Positions 7,656 through 15,865 of a stretch of 64,000 nt of DNA are shown here, piece after piece. Made by a program: the position numbers and the translations under genes. The stretch's first letter is position 1. Each line of letters begins with the position of its first letter. The stretch is taken from positions 1 through 64,000 of the forward strand of contig SVGA01000004.1 in assembly GCA_015056575.1 (NCBI GenBank). The letters are read 5' to 3'. The stretch is from Butyrivibrio sp. Its GTDB lineage: Bacteria; Bacillota; Clostridia; Lachnospirales; Lachnospiraceae. Under the pieces are notes generated by a model. That model saw nothing but the letters and a program-made list of their open reading frames with translations. It was not told where the DNA came from and did no database searches.

Positions 7656-8522
7656 ATGGCAAAGAATGTAGAATTTGGTGCAGGTCGTAAGAGAAAGACC
7701 GATGCATTTGATGTAGTAAACTATATAGTATTTATATTATTGGGACTTATAGTTCTTTTCCCTATATGGAAGGTTGTTGTTGATTCCTTCAACGCTGTTG
7801 GTGTTTACAAATTCCAGTTTTTCCCTAACGAGCCGACACTTGACGGTTACAGAACAATTCTTCACACAGCCAAGCTTTACAGACCTTTCCTTAACTCGGT
7901 TGTTACAACCATTTTCGGAACACTTCTTGGTCTTGTAATGTCAACACTTGGTGGATACGTGCTTTCACAGTATGAGATGCCCGGAAGATCCATTCTGGCA
8001 TATTTCCTTCTCTTCACCATGATCTTCTCAGGCGGTATGATCCCTGAGTACCTGGTTATGAAACAGCTGGGTCTTACCAACAACATGTGGGTTCTGGTAG
8101 TTAAGCACGGTATGAACGTTTATAACCTGGTTCTTATGCGTAACTTCTTTGAAGGCATACCGGTTTCGTTGTTTGAAGCAGCAAAGATTGACGGATGCTC
8201 ACCTATGGGAATCTTCTTTAAGATCGTGCTTCCTCTTTCAAAGGCAGCTCTTGCATCGATCGGTCTTATGTTTGCGGTAACTGTATGGAATGACTATTCA
8301 ACGGTTCAGATCTATATCACAAACCGTGATCAGGTTAACTTCCAGTACATACTGAGAGTTATGGTCATGGACGGAGATACGCCCACTACGGCTTATAAGG
8401 TATCACAGAGTACACTTTATTATTCAGCCATTGTTTGTGCGATCCTTCCTTTCATGCTCCTGTATCCTTTCCTTCAGAAGTATTTCGTTAAGGGTGTAAA
8501 CGTAGGTGCGGTAAAAGAATAA
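7656..8522 (+). CDS. ABC sugar importer permease, YtcP/AraQ type
   Basis: This 288-residue protein is the second half of the permease heterodimer. It has six predicted membrane segments and the EAA motif FEAAKIDGCSPMGIFFKIVL. AAGGAGG lies 6 bp upstream of the ATG, and only 11 bp separate it from the preceding permease, so translation is coupled. The C-terminal LQKYFVKGVNVGAVK is typical of YtcP proteins. Confidence 0.93.
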   Translation: MAKNVEFGAGRKRKTDAFDVVNYIVFILLGLIVLFPIWKVVVDSFNAVGVYKFQFFPNEPTLDGYRTILHTAKLYRPFLNSVVTTIFGTLLGLVMSTLGGYVLSQYEMPGRSILAYFLLFTMIFSGGMIPEYLVMKQLGLTNNMWVLVVKHGMNVYNLVLMRNFFEGIPVSLFEAAKIDGCSPMGIFFKIVLPLSKAALASIGLMFAVTVWNDYSTVQIYITNRDQVNFQYILRVMVMDGDTPTTAYKVSQSTLYYSAIVCAILPFMLLYPFLQKYFVKGVNVGAVKE

Positions 8523-8548
8523 TCCTATAGAGTTTGTTTTGTATGCAA

Positions 8549-8585
8549 AGCCGCTCGGGTATTTAAAGCCTGAGCGGCTGTTTTT
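8549..8585 (+). terminator. Terminator-like hairpin between transporter and enzyme genes
   Basis: AGCCGCTCGGG pairs with CCTGAGCGGCT (8569-8579) and is followed by GTTTTT. The next gene starts 13 bp later with its RBS right behind the hairpin and no separate promoter seen, so this is probably a partial terminator that reduces expression of the downstream enzymes. Confidence 0.6.
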
Positions 8586-8597
8586 AAAGGAGGGAAC

Positions 8598-9320
8598 ATG
8601 AGACACATTTTCTGGGCGGGAGATTCCACCGTTGCCACAAATAAGGCTTCTACATATCCCCAGACCGGCATAGGCCAGGCTTTCGACAGGTTTACTGCAA
8701 TGGATGTTGCCATCTGCAACAGGGCGGTGAACGGAAGAAGCACCAAGAGCTTTATCGATGAGAGCAGGCTCGCGCCTATATACAATGAGATCACAAAAGG
8801 GGATTTTCTCTTTATACAGTTTGGGCACAATGATGAGAAAATAAATGATAAAACCCGCTACACAGAGCCCTTTGGGGAGTTTAAGGTAAATCTTGGAAAG
8901 TTCGTGAACGTTGCGAGGAACAAGGGAGCATATCCTGTTCTAATAACTTCCCTTGAGCGAAGACTCTTTGATGAAAAAGGAGGCCTTAAGCCCTCAGCTC
9001 ACACAGACTATGTCCTTGCTATGAAAGAGGTGGGAAAAGAGCTTGAGGTTCCGGTGATAGATCTCTTTACCATGAGCAGAGACTTCCTTGAGAAAACAGG
9101 TGATGAGGCCACAAAGAAATACTACATGAACCTGGCCCCGCAAGAAGCAGCATGGGCTCCTGAAGGCAAGATTGACAACTCTCATCTTAAGTATGAGGGG
9201 GCAATGCTGTTTGCGGGAATGGTAGCCCGTGGGCTATCGGAACTGGGGGGCGTTTATGCATCCCTTCTTGCTGATGAGGGCCTTGAAAAAGACACAACGA
9301 CAATAGAGACTAACGGTTGA
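8598..9320 (+). CDS. SGNH/GDSL esterase, rhamnogalacturonan-acetylesterase-like (CE12 type)
   Basis: This 240-residue protein carries all SGNH blocks: AGDST with nucleophile Ser10, Gly46 in NRAVNGRST, Asn78 in FIQFGHND, and Asp193/His196 in DNSHLKYEG. The spacing and the QFGHNDEK and DNSHL wording match rhamnogalacturonan acetylesterases. There is no signal peptide, so it probably removes acetyl groups from imported oligosaccharides inside the cell. AAGGAGGG precedes the ATG. It heads the enzyme part of the locus. The exact substrate (rhamnogalacturonan or acetylated xylan) is inferred. Confidence 0.85.
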   Translation: MRHIFWAGDSTVATNKASTYPQTGIGQAFDRFTAMDVAICNRAVNGRSTKSFIDESRLAPIYNEITKGDFLFIQFGHNDEKINDKTRYTEPFGEFKVNLGKFVNVARNKGAYPVLITSLERRLFDEKGGLKPSAHTDYVLAMKEVGKELEVPVIDLFTMSRDFLEKTGDEATKKYYMNLAPQEAAWAPEGKIDNSHLKYEGAMLFAGMVARGLSELGGVYASLLADEGLEKDTTTIETNG

Positions 9321-9324
9321 TAAA

Positions 9325-11154
9325 ATGAAGACACGATCAGATCTTGGAAAAAACTACAGAAATCCTATTTTATTTGCAGACTACTCGGACCCGGATGTCA
9401 TAAGGGTTGGAGATACTTTTTACATGACTGCCAGCAGCTTTAATTACACTCCAGGGCTTCCCATTCTTGTTTCAAAGGACCTGGTAAACTGGGAGCTTAA
9501 AAACTATGCCCTTGAAAATATCGGACAGGAGAGGTATGCGGTTCCGAGGCACTCTGAGGGTGTGTGGGCTCCGGCCATGAGATACCATGATGGTATTTTT
9601 TATATCTACTATGGAATGCCTGATGAAGGCTACTATGTTGTAAGGACCAGGGATCCCCTTGGGAAATGGGAGGAGCCTGTGTGCATTCTTGAGGGCAAGG
9701 GGCTTATTGATCCCTGTCCTTTCCGGGATGATGATGGAAAAGCCTATATCATCCACGGATATGCAAAGAGCAGGATCGGCTTTAAGAGTATTCTTGGAAT
9801 TTTTGAAATGAGCTCTGACGGCCTTAAAGCAATATCGGAGGATCACTTTATCTTTGATGGTAATGATCCTTCTCATCCTGCGGTTACCATAGAGGGACCG
9901 AAAGTTTATAAAAGAAACGGATACTATTACATTCTTGCTCCTGCAGGAGGGGTTAAGTACGGATATCAGGTTGCCCTTAGAAGTCGCAATATACATGGGC
10001 CTTTCGAGATAAGGACTGTTATGGCTCAGGGAAACACGGTCATAAACGGACCTCATCAGGGAGGGCTTGTTGACACTCCTAATGGGGATGAATGGTTTAT
10101 CCATTTTCAGGACAGAGGGCTTTATGGAAGAATATGTCATCTTCAGCCTGTAACCTGGAAAGAGGATTGGCCGATTATAGGGACTTATAAAGCGTCGGCC
10201 GCTAAAGCAGATGATGATATCACAGCCAAAGACAGTCTTTTCGGAGAACCGGTATATGAATTCAAGAAGCCTGACTGCGGAAGAGAAAGCGGATGTGTAC
10301 CGGATGAGAACGTAAACAGTAATGTAAATGAGAATGTGAATAGGTGCACAGATAAAAAAGAGCTGTGGCAGGATACATTTTCTGACGGAAAGCCATCCCT
10401 TGACTGGCAATGGCTTGGAGATCACAGCAGTTCTTTTTGGGGAAGAGTCACCTGCAAAAATCCGGACCGGGGCCGGGAAGGAGCGCAAAGAGCAGAGAAA
10501 GGCCTAAGGCTCTTTTCCCTCAATCCTTCGAGAGAAATGGAGCCGGTGTTGTGGCGAAGCGCCAATGTCCTTACAAAGAAGATCTGCTTCCCGTTATTCA
10601 GAGAGGAAATCTTAATGGATGCTTCAGGCCTTAAGAAGGGCGAGAGAGCCGGAGTATGCATGATGGGCGGACAGTATGTGACTGCATATATTGCCCGGGA
10701 AGACGGCGGATATTATGTGTGCGCTGCGGAATCTGAAGGCGAAGATTCAGATAAACGGGAAAAGGTTATAAACAGATTCCCTCTAAGAGAGCTTTGCGAT
10801 AAGATGGGAATCAGCGAAGATGAGGCAATAGCAAACCTTAAGTTTATAATGAGCTTTACCTACAAGGGCAGGAATTTTGATTCCGAAAGTCTTTATTTTA
10901 GAAACGTGGATGATAACATGTTTGGCAAAAAGCCAAGTCTGTATATAGAGCTTCAGGTTAAAGACGGCGCTCCCTTTGATCTTGGGATTGAGTTTATGCC
11001 CTCCGATCACACCTGGGTTGGAGCCAAGACCGGGATATATGCAGTTTCAGCTTATACCGGAAATGAACAGAGAATTGCAACTTCATCCTCCGCAGCGGAT
11101 GTAAGCCCTTGGGGGTACGCGGATTTTAGCTCTGTTGTCACAGTAGAGCTGTGA
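9325..11154 (+). CDS. Glycoside hydrolase family 43, cytoplasmic
   Basis: The first ~310 residues form a GH43 five-bladed propeller. Candidate catalytic residues are Asp22 (SDPDVIRVG), Asp129 (LIDPCPF) and Glu190 (TIEGPKVY). The C-terminal ~260 residues look like the beta-sandwich found in GH43 beta-xylosidase/arabinofuranosidase-type enzymes. A Lys/Asn-rich stretch at about 325-345 links the two. There is no signal peptide, so it acts on imported oligosaccharides, probably releasing xylose or arabinose. It starts 4 bp after the esterase stop and overlaps the region just before the next GH43. Subfamily and sugar specificity cannot be settled by eye. Confidence 0.88.
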   Translation: MKTRSDLGKNYRNPILFADYSDPDVIRVGDTFYMTASSFNYTPGLPILVSKDLVNWELKNYALENIGQERYAVPRHSEGVWAPAMRYHDGIFYIYYGMPDEGYYVVRTRDPLGKWEEPVCILEGKGLIDPCPFRDDDGKAYIIHGYAKSRIGFKSILGIFEMSSDGLKAISEDHFIFDGNDPSHPAVTIEGPKVYKRNGYYYILAPAGGVKYGYQVALRSRNIHGPFEIRTVMAQGNTVINGPHQGGLVDTPNGDEWFIHFQDRGLYGRICHLQPVTWKEDWPIIGTYKASAAKADDDITAKDSLFGEPVYEFKKPDCGRESGCVPDENVNSNVNENVNRCTDKKELWQDTFSDGKPSLDWQWLGDHSSSFWGRVTCKNPDRGREGAQRAEKGLRLFSLNPSREMEPVLWRSANVLTKKICFPLFREEILMDASGLKKGERAGVCMMGGQYVTAYIAREDGGYYVCAAESEGEDSDKREKVINRFPLRELCDKMGISEDEAIANLKFIMSFTYKGRNFDSESLYFRNVDDNMFGKKPSLYIELQVKDGAPFDLGIEFMPSDHTWVGAKTGIYAVSAYTGNEQRIATSSSAADVSPWGYADFSSVVTVEL

Positions 11155-11195
11155 GGAAGAACAAAGTCAACGAAAAGACCATGGGAGATTCACAT

Positions 11196-13229
11196 ATGGA
11201 TCGATATGATGAACTGCTTCTGATCAAGGCGGCAGAGGACGGGGACCTGGATAAGGTAAAAGAGATATTGATAAACGAGCCTTCTTTGGCAAGCAAAGAG
11301 GTGCTTTTTTCGTCCGCCAAAGGAGGACATTTTGAGGTTCTTAAATATATGGTGGAGTATTCCAGGGTGAGCCTCAATGAATATGATGAGCGGCACAGGA
11401 ATGTGCTTTTCTACGGTGCCGCATCAGGAAGCTTTGAAGTGTTTGAGTACCTTGTGGATAAGTGCGGAATGGATCCCCTGGAAGGTGACAAAGACCTTAC
11501 TACCGCCTGGGACATAGTGCACGAAATGAGCATGGGTAAAGATACTCTGCCGGATGAAAGATCAAAGGGTGCACAAAGAATAGAGGAGTATCTGGAAAAG
11601 AGATATGGCCATAAATACGAGGACTATTACAGGAATCCGATAAGAAGAGGATTCTTTCCGGATCCCTCCATTTGCAGAGTTGGAAATGACTATTACATGG
11701 TGAATTCTTCCTTTGTCTTTTTTCCCTGTATTCCAATTTCCCATTCCAGAGACCTTATTCACTGGGAGATAATAGGCCATGCCATCACGGATCCCAAATG
11801 GGCGGGACTGGATGAGCTGGAGGGCGGCCGTGGCTACTGGGCTCCCGATATCTCTTTTTACGAGGGGAGGTTCTATATTACAGCCACCTACAGGCTCAAC
11901 GATGTGCCCCCAACCTACAGAAGACAGATTGTTGTGTCCTCTGATAAGCCACAGGGACCTTACTGCGAGCCGGTTTTCATAGATGAGGACGGAATAGATC
12001 CAAGCATTTTCAATGATGACGATGGAAGAAGATATATGCTTCTTAATCGGGGCGCCAGGATATTTGAGCTGGACAAAACGGGAACAAAGAAGATCTCCGA
12101 TGCAAAGCTTTTGTTCTACGGTGACCACAAAAGAGCTCCCGAAGGACCGCACCTTTATAAGAAGGACGGCTACTACTACCTTCTTGAAGCCGAGGGTGGA
12201 ACGGGACCCGGCCACAGAGTTACGGTATCAAGATCAAAAGAGCTTTTCGGAAATTATGAGCCCTGTCCCTATAATCCCATAATGCGACAGCGGGATGAAG
12301 ATGCTGCGTTACAGCGATGCGGCCACGGTGATCTGGTGGATACTCCGGATGGCAGATGGTATATGGTCTATCTGTGCGGCAGGATGTTGGAGGGAGATTA
12401 CAGTATTCTCGGAAGAGAGACAGCACTGGATCCGGTGACCTGGACTCCTGACGGATGGCCGATAGTAAATGATCTCAAGGGGCCTTCCGCTATGCAGGTA
12501 AAGCCCTTTACAGCAGCTTCCAAAGACGGTAATAGCGATAAAAGCAGAATATCTTTATGTGGGCTGCCTTTAGAGTACATGACAACCAGAAGTTTCAAAA
12601 AGGAAGATATAAACTTTATCACAGAAGATACGCCCAAGAAAACAGGCCGCTCCTTTATTGTATATGGCAGCAAAGCACCCCTTTTTGACATTGCTTGCAG
12701 GAACCTTGTGCTAAGGCGCCAGACTTCTTTTGCTTTTGACTACGAGGTGACTCTTCTTGCTCCGCAGTTTACCGGGGAAGGTCAGAAGGCCGGGATAACA
12801 GGATACTATGACGAGAACACCTTTTTCGAATTCGGCATTATGTGTAAGGAGGGGCAAAGATACATCTACTGCAATGAACACATAGGAGAAGAGGACAGAA
12901 TGACCGCTTCACACAGCCCGCTCCCGCATGGACTTGCCAGTATCACCTTTAAGATGGAGACCGATGGTCTGAGGCGGAGACTAAAATACGATGTATTCGC
13001 ACCCGCTTTACTTTCCGGCATAAATGACGATGAAATCGGCATGGAGGATGCCATAGCACTGAATACAGAGAAAGAGTTTCTTACTTTGGACAACGTAAAC
13101 TATCTGTGCGATGAGGGTCTTTCAAAGGGCAAGCGATTTACGGGAGCACTGGTGGGAATGTATGTCTTTGCGGGAGACAACGAATATTTTGCCGCCACCT
13201 TCATGGATGACATCTATACTGAAAGATAA
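11196..13229 (+). CDS. Ankyrin-repeat domain fused to glycoside hydrolase family 43
   Basis: Residues 1-120 hold about three ankyrin-type helices (LLLIKAAEDGDLDKVKEIL, LFSSAKGGHFEVLKYMVE, VLFYGAASGSFEVFEYLVD). A linker leads to a GH43 domain from about residue 142, with candidate catalytic Asp156 (FFPDPSICRVG), Asp268 (GIDPSIF) and Glu316 (APEGPHLY), and a C-terminal beta-sandwich. The start at 11196 is supported by GGGAG 8 bp upstream; a GTG at 11151 and an ATG at 11181 are in frame but lack good ribosome sites. No signal peptide is present. It follows the other GH43 with almost no gap. The ankyrin module may scaffold pathway enzymes or modulate activity; this is inference. Confidence 0.87.
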   Translation: MDRYDELLLIKAAEDGDLDKVKEILINEPSLASKEVLFSSAKGGHFEVLKYMVEYSRVSLNEYDERHRNVLFYGAASGSFEVFEYLVDKCGMDPLEGDKDLTTAWDIVHEMSMGKDTLPDERSKGAQRIEEYLEKRYGHKYEDYYRNPIRRGFFPDPSICRVGNDYYMVNSSFVFFPCIPISHSRDLIHWEIIGHAITDPKWAGLDELEGGRGYWAPDISFYEGRFYITATYRLNDVPPTYRRQIVVSSDKPQGPYCEPVFIDEDGIDPSIFNDDDGRRYMLLNRGARIFELDKTGTKKISDAKLLFYGDHKRAPEGPHLYKKDGYYYLLEAEGGTGPGHRVTVSRSKELFGNYEPCPYNPIMRQRDEDAALQRCGHGDLVDTPDGRWYMVYLCGRMLEGDYSILGRETALDPVTWTPDGWPIVNDLKGPSAMQVKPFTAASKDGNSDKSRISLCGLPLEYMTTRSFKKEDINFITEDTPKKTGRSFIVYGSKAPLFDIACRNLVLRRQTSFAFDYEVTLLAPQFTGEGQKAGITGYYDENTFFEFGIMCKEGQRYIYCNEHIGEEDRMTASHSPLPHGLASITFKMETDGLRRRLKYDVFAPALLSGINDDEIGMEDAIALNTEKEFLTLDNVNYLCDEGLSKGKRFTGALVGMYVFAGDNEYFAATFMDDIYTER

Positions 13230-13235
13230 CGAATA

Positions 13236-15014
13236 ATGGGAATCAATATGAATAACGAAAAAGACATTTATCTTGAAAGCTTTGAAAAACACCGGGGCAA
13301 TCCCCTGATGACACTGCTGGGTTTTTATAAGGGGATGTACCATTACTTCTTCTGGTCCACTGTGTTTTATATTGTCAAACACAGCCCGGTGTGGATACTG
13401 CCGATAGTAACGGCTAACATAATCAACAATGTCACCGACAAGAGTCCAAATGTTCTTCGGATAATATTTATGAACGTGGGACTAATGGTTTTTCTTCTGC
13501 TGCTGAATATTCCCATGAACTACCTGCATATAAGTTTTCGAAGCAGAGCGGTAAGGCGGGTTGAAGCCGGCCTTAGAAGTTCTCTGGTCCACAAGATCCA
13601 GGTAATGTCCATTCCTTACCAGAAGGATATGCTCTCGGGAAGACTGCAGTCCAAGATCATAAGGGATGTTGAAGCGGTGGAGACTCTGTCGGATCAGCTC
13701 TTTGTGTCTCTTATAAATATAGCGATCAACATCTGTGTGGCGTTGTTTGTGACGGTTTCCAAGAGCATTGTGGTCTTCATATTCTTTATTCTTATGGTCC
13801 CTCTTGCGGCTGTTCTTGTTGTGAGCTTTAAAAGGCCCATCAAGGAGTACAACAAGAAATTCAGAAAAGAAATGGAGGAAACTTCCGCAAAAGTTATGGA
13901 AATGGTACAACTGGTGCCTGTTACGAGAGCTCACGGCCTCGAGCAGGAAGAGATCATGAGGATGGACACTCAGGTGGATCTCATCGCTCAGGCGGGCTAC
14001 AGCCTTGATATCATCCAGGGCAATTTCGGTGCTGTGAGCTGGGCTTTTTTCCAGATATTCCAGGTGATGTGTCTTGCCTTTACTTCAGTGCTTGCGGTAA
14101 GAGGTTCTGTCCAGGTTGGAGATGTGGTCCTATACCAGAGCTATTTCACAACCATAGTGGGACAGGTGTCATCTCTTTTGACCCTTCTTCCTGTAATATC
14201 CAAGGGCCTTGAATCAGTGACCAGCATCGGTGAGGTACTTCAGTTCAAGCACGTGGAAGATACCTCCCACAAGGAGAATGTGGGCACTATCACGGGGGCC
14301 TACAGCTTTGAGAAGGTGTGCTATTCCTATCCCGACAGCGAAAGAGACATATTAAAAGACCTTACCTTTGAAGTTAAGCCGGGGGAGACGATAGCCTTTG
14401 TTGGCGAATCGGGCGCCGGCAAATCCACCATCATGAACCTTCTTGTGGGCTTTGGCTTCCCATCATCCGGAAAGCTTAAGATAGACGGCAAGGATATCAC
14501 AAAGATAAATCTTAGCAGCTACAGGAAGCAGCTTGCTGTGGTTCCCCAGAATACCATACTTTTCTCGGGGACGATAAGGGATAACATTCTCTACGGAACC
14601 ACCGGTATAAGCGAAGAAAAGCTCCTTAAGGTTATAGATGAGGCGGGGCTTAAGACTGTAATAGACAAGCTGCCCCAAGGGCTTGATACCATAGTGGGAG
14701 AGCATGGCGATAAGCTGTCCGGAGGCCAGAAGCAGAGGATATCCATTGCCAGGGCTCTCATAAGAGATCCCAAGGTCATCATTCTAGACGAAGCCACTTC
14801 AGCTCTAGATTCAATTTCAGAAAAAGAGGTATCGGAGGCCCTTGGCAGCATCTCAAACAACTGTACCACCTTCATTGTTGCTCACAGACTTGCCACTATT
14901 AAGAATGCTGACAGGATAATTGTGATAAACGACGGAACCATCGCAGAGAGCGGAAGATTCGATGAACTTATGAACAAAAAAGGACTATTCTACGAAATGG
15001 AGATAACGGTATGA
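13236..15014 (+). CDS. ABC exporter, fused membrane and ATPase domains
   Basis: This 592-residue half-transporter has six membrane segments (about 35-330) followed by an ATPase domain with Walker A GESGAGKST, signature LSGGQKQRISIARAL, Walker B VIILDEATSALD and the H-loop VAHRLATI. This is MsbA/LmrA-type exporter architecture and not an importer subunit. It sits inside the sugar locus, 6 bp after the ankyrin-GH43 gene, and overlaps the next gene by 4 bp. The exported substrate is unknown. An ATG at 13248 is a possible alternative start. Confidence 0.9.
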   Translation: MGINMNNEKDIYLESFEKHRGNPLMTLLGFYKGMYHYFFWSTVFYIVKHSPVWILPIVTANIINNVTDKSPNVLRIIFMNVGLMVFLLLLNIPMNYLHISFRSRAVRRVEAGLRSSLVHKIQVMSIPYQKDMLSGRLQSKIIRDVEAVETLSDQLFVSLINIAINICVALFVTVSKSIVVFIFFILMVPLAAVLVVSFKRPIKEYNKKFRKEMEETSAKVMEMVQLVPVTRAHGLEQEEIMRMDTQVDLIAQAGYSLDIIQGNFGAVSWAFFQIFQVMCLAFTSVLAVRGSVQVGDVVLYQSYFTTIVGQVSSLLTLLPVISKGLESVTSIGEVLQFKHVEDTSHKENVGTITGAYSFEKVCYSYPDSERDILKDLTFEVKPGETIAFVGESGAGKSTIMNLLVGFGFPSSGKLKIDGKDITKINLSSYRKQLAVVPQNTILFSGTIRDNILYGTTGISEEKLLKVIDEAGLKTVIDKLPQGLDTIVGEHGDKLSGGQKQRISIARALIRDPKVIILDEATSALDSISEKEVSEALGSISNNCTTFIVAHRLATIKNADRIIVINDGTIAESGRFDELMNKKGLFYEMEITV

Positions 15015-15865
15015 TCCAACTGGGAATTAGATTTCATGATACAAAAGAACTACCTTTTGAGGAGAGACTTAAAAAGATAAAAGAACAGGGCTTTGATTGC
15101 GTTCACATAGCTCTTTCAAAGGTTCCGGGATTTACCGCAGACCCTGCGGCCCTTACACCGGGATACGCCATGTACTTAAGGAATGCCTTCAGAAAAGCAG
15201 ATCTTGATGTGGCAGTTCTTGGCTGCTATCTTAACCTTGCAAATCCAAATGCAGAGAAGCTTCTGCAGATACAGGACAAATATTATGCCCACCTTCGTTT
15301 TGCCTCGGTTCTTGGCTGCGGGATGGTCGGAACTGAGACGGGAGCTCCAAACGAATCCTATTCCTATGACAAGGAGGCATGCCATTCCGCGGAGGCGCTT
15401 GAGACCTTTATAACAAACCTTCGCCCGGTAGTTAAGTGCGCCGAGCAGATGGGAGTTATCTTTGCCATAGAGCCGGTGTATCGCCATATAGTCTATGACG
15501 CAAAAAGAGCCAGACAGGTCCTTGACAGGATCGGATCCCCAAATCTTCAGATCATCTTCGATCCCGTGAACCTTATCTGGACAGACAACTATGACCGCAG
15601 GAACGAAGTCATCGACGAAGCGATCGATATTATGGGAAAAGACATAGCGATGATCCATCTAAAGGACTGTGTTCCCGAGGGTGACGGTATTAAGAGTGTA
15701 GGCTGCGGCTTTGGTGAAATGGACTACACCAATATCATTAAGTTTGCTCTTGAGAAGAAACCCTTCATACATGCGACTTTGGAGAACACCAAACCTGATA
15801 CTGCAATTCAGTCAAGAATGTGCATAGAGAAGGTTATCACTTCTTTAGGTGCTCTATCTGATTAA
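15011..15865 (+). CDS. Sugar-phosphate isomerase/epimerase-like TIM-barrel protein
   Basis: This 284-residue protein belongs to the xylose-isomerase-like TIM-barrel group (AP endonuclease 2 fold). Likely metal ligands are the Glu in FAIEPVYRH, Asp in IIFDPVNL, His/Asp in MIHLKDC and the late Glu in HATLENT. Translation is coupled to the exporter through an ATGA overlap, with GGAG upstream. It probably isomerises or epimerises a sugar or sugar acid released by the locus, but no specific reaction can be assigned. Its last 29 bp overlap the end of a convergent gene on the other strand. Confidence 0.82.
   Translation: MIQLGIRFHDTKELPFEERLKKIKEQGFDCVHIALSKVPGFTADPAALTPGYAMYLRNAFRKADLDVAVLGCYLNLANPNAEKLLQIQDKYYAHLRFASVLGCGMVGTETGAPNESYSYDKEACHSAEALETFITNLRPVVKCAEQMGVIFAIEPVYRHIVYDAKRARQVLDRIGSPNLQIIFDPVNLIWTDNYDRRNEVIDEAIDIMGKDIAMIHLKDCVPEGDGIKSVGCGFGEMDYTNIIKFALEKKPFIHATLENTKPDTAIQSRMCIEKVITSLGALSD

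Noticed and set aside
9472..10488. 338-codon frame antisense to the first GH43 gene
   Set aside because: No RBS and no recognisable domain, and it lies within a GH43 gene with intact catalytic residues.
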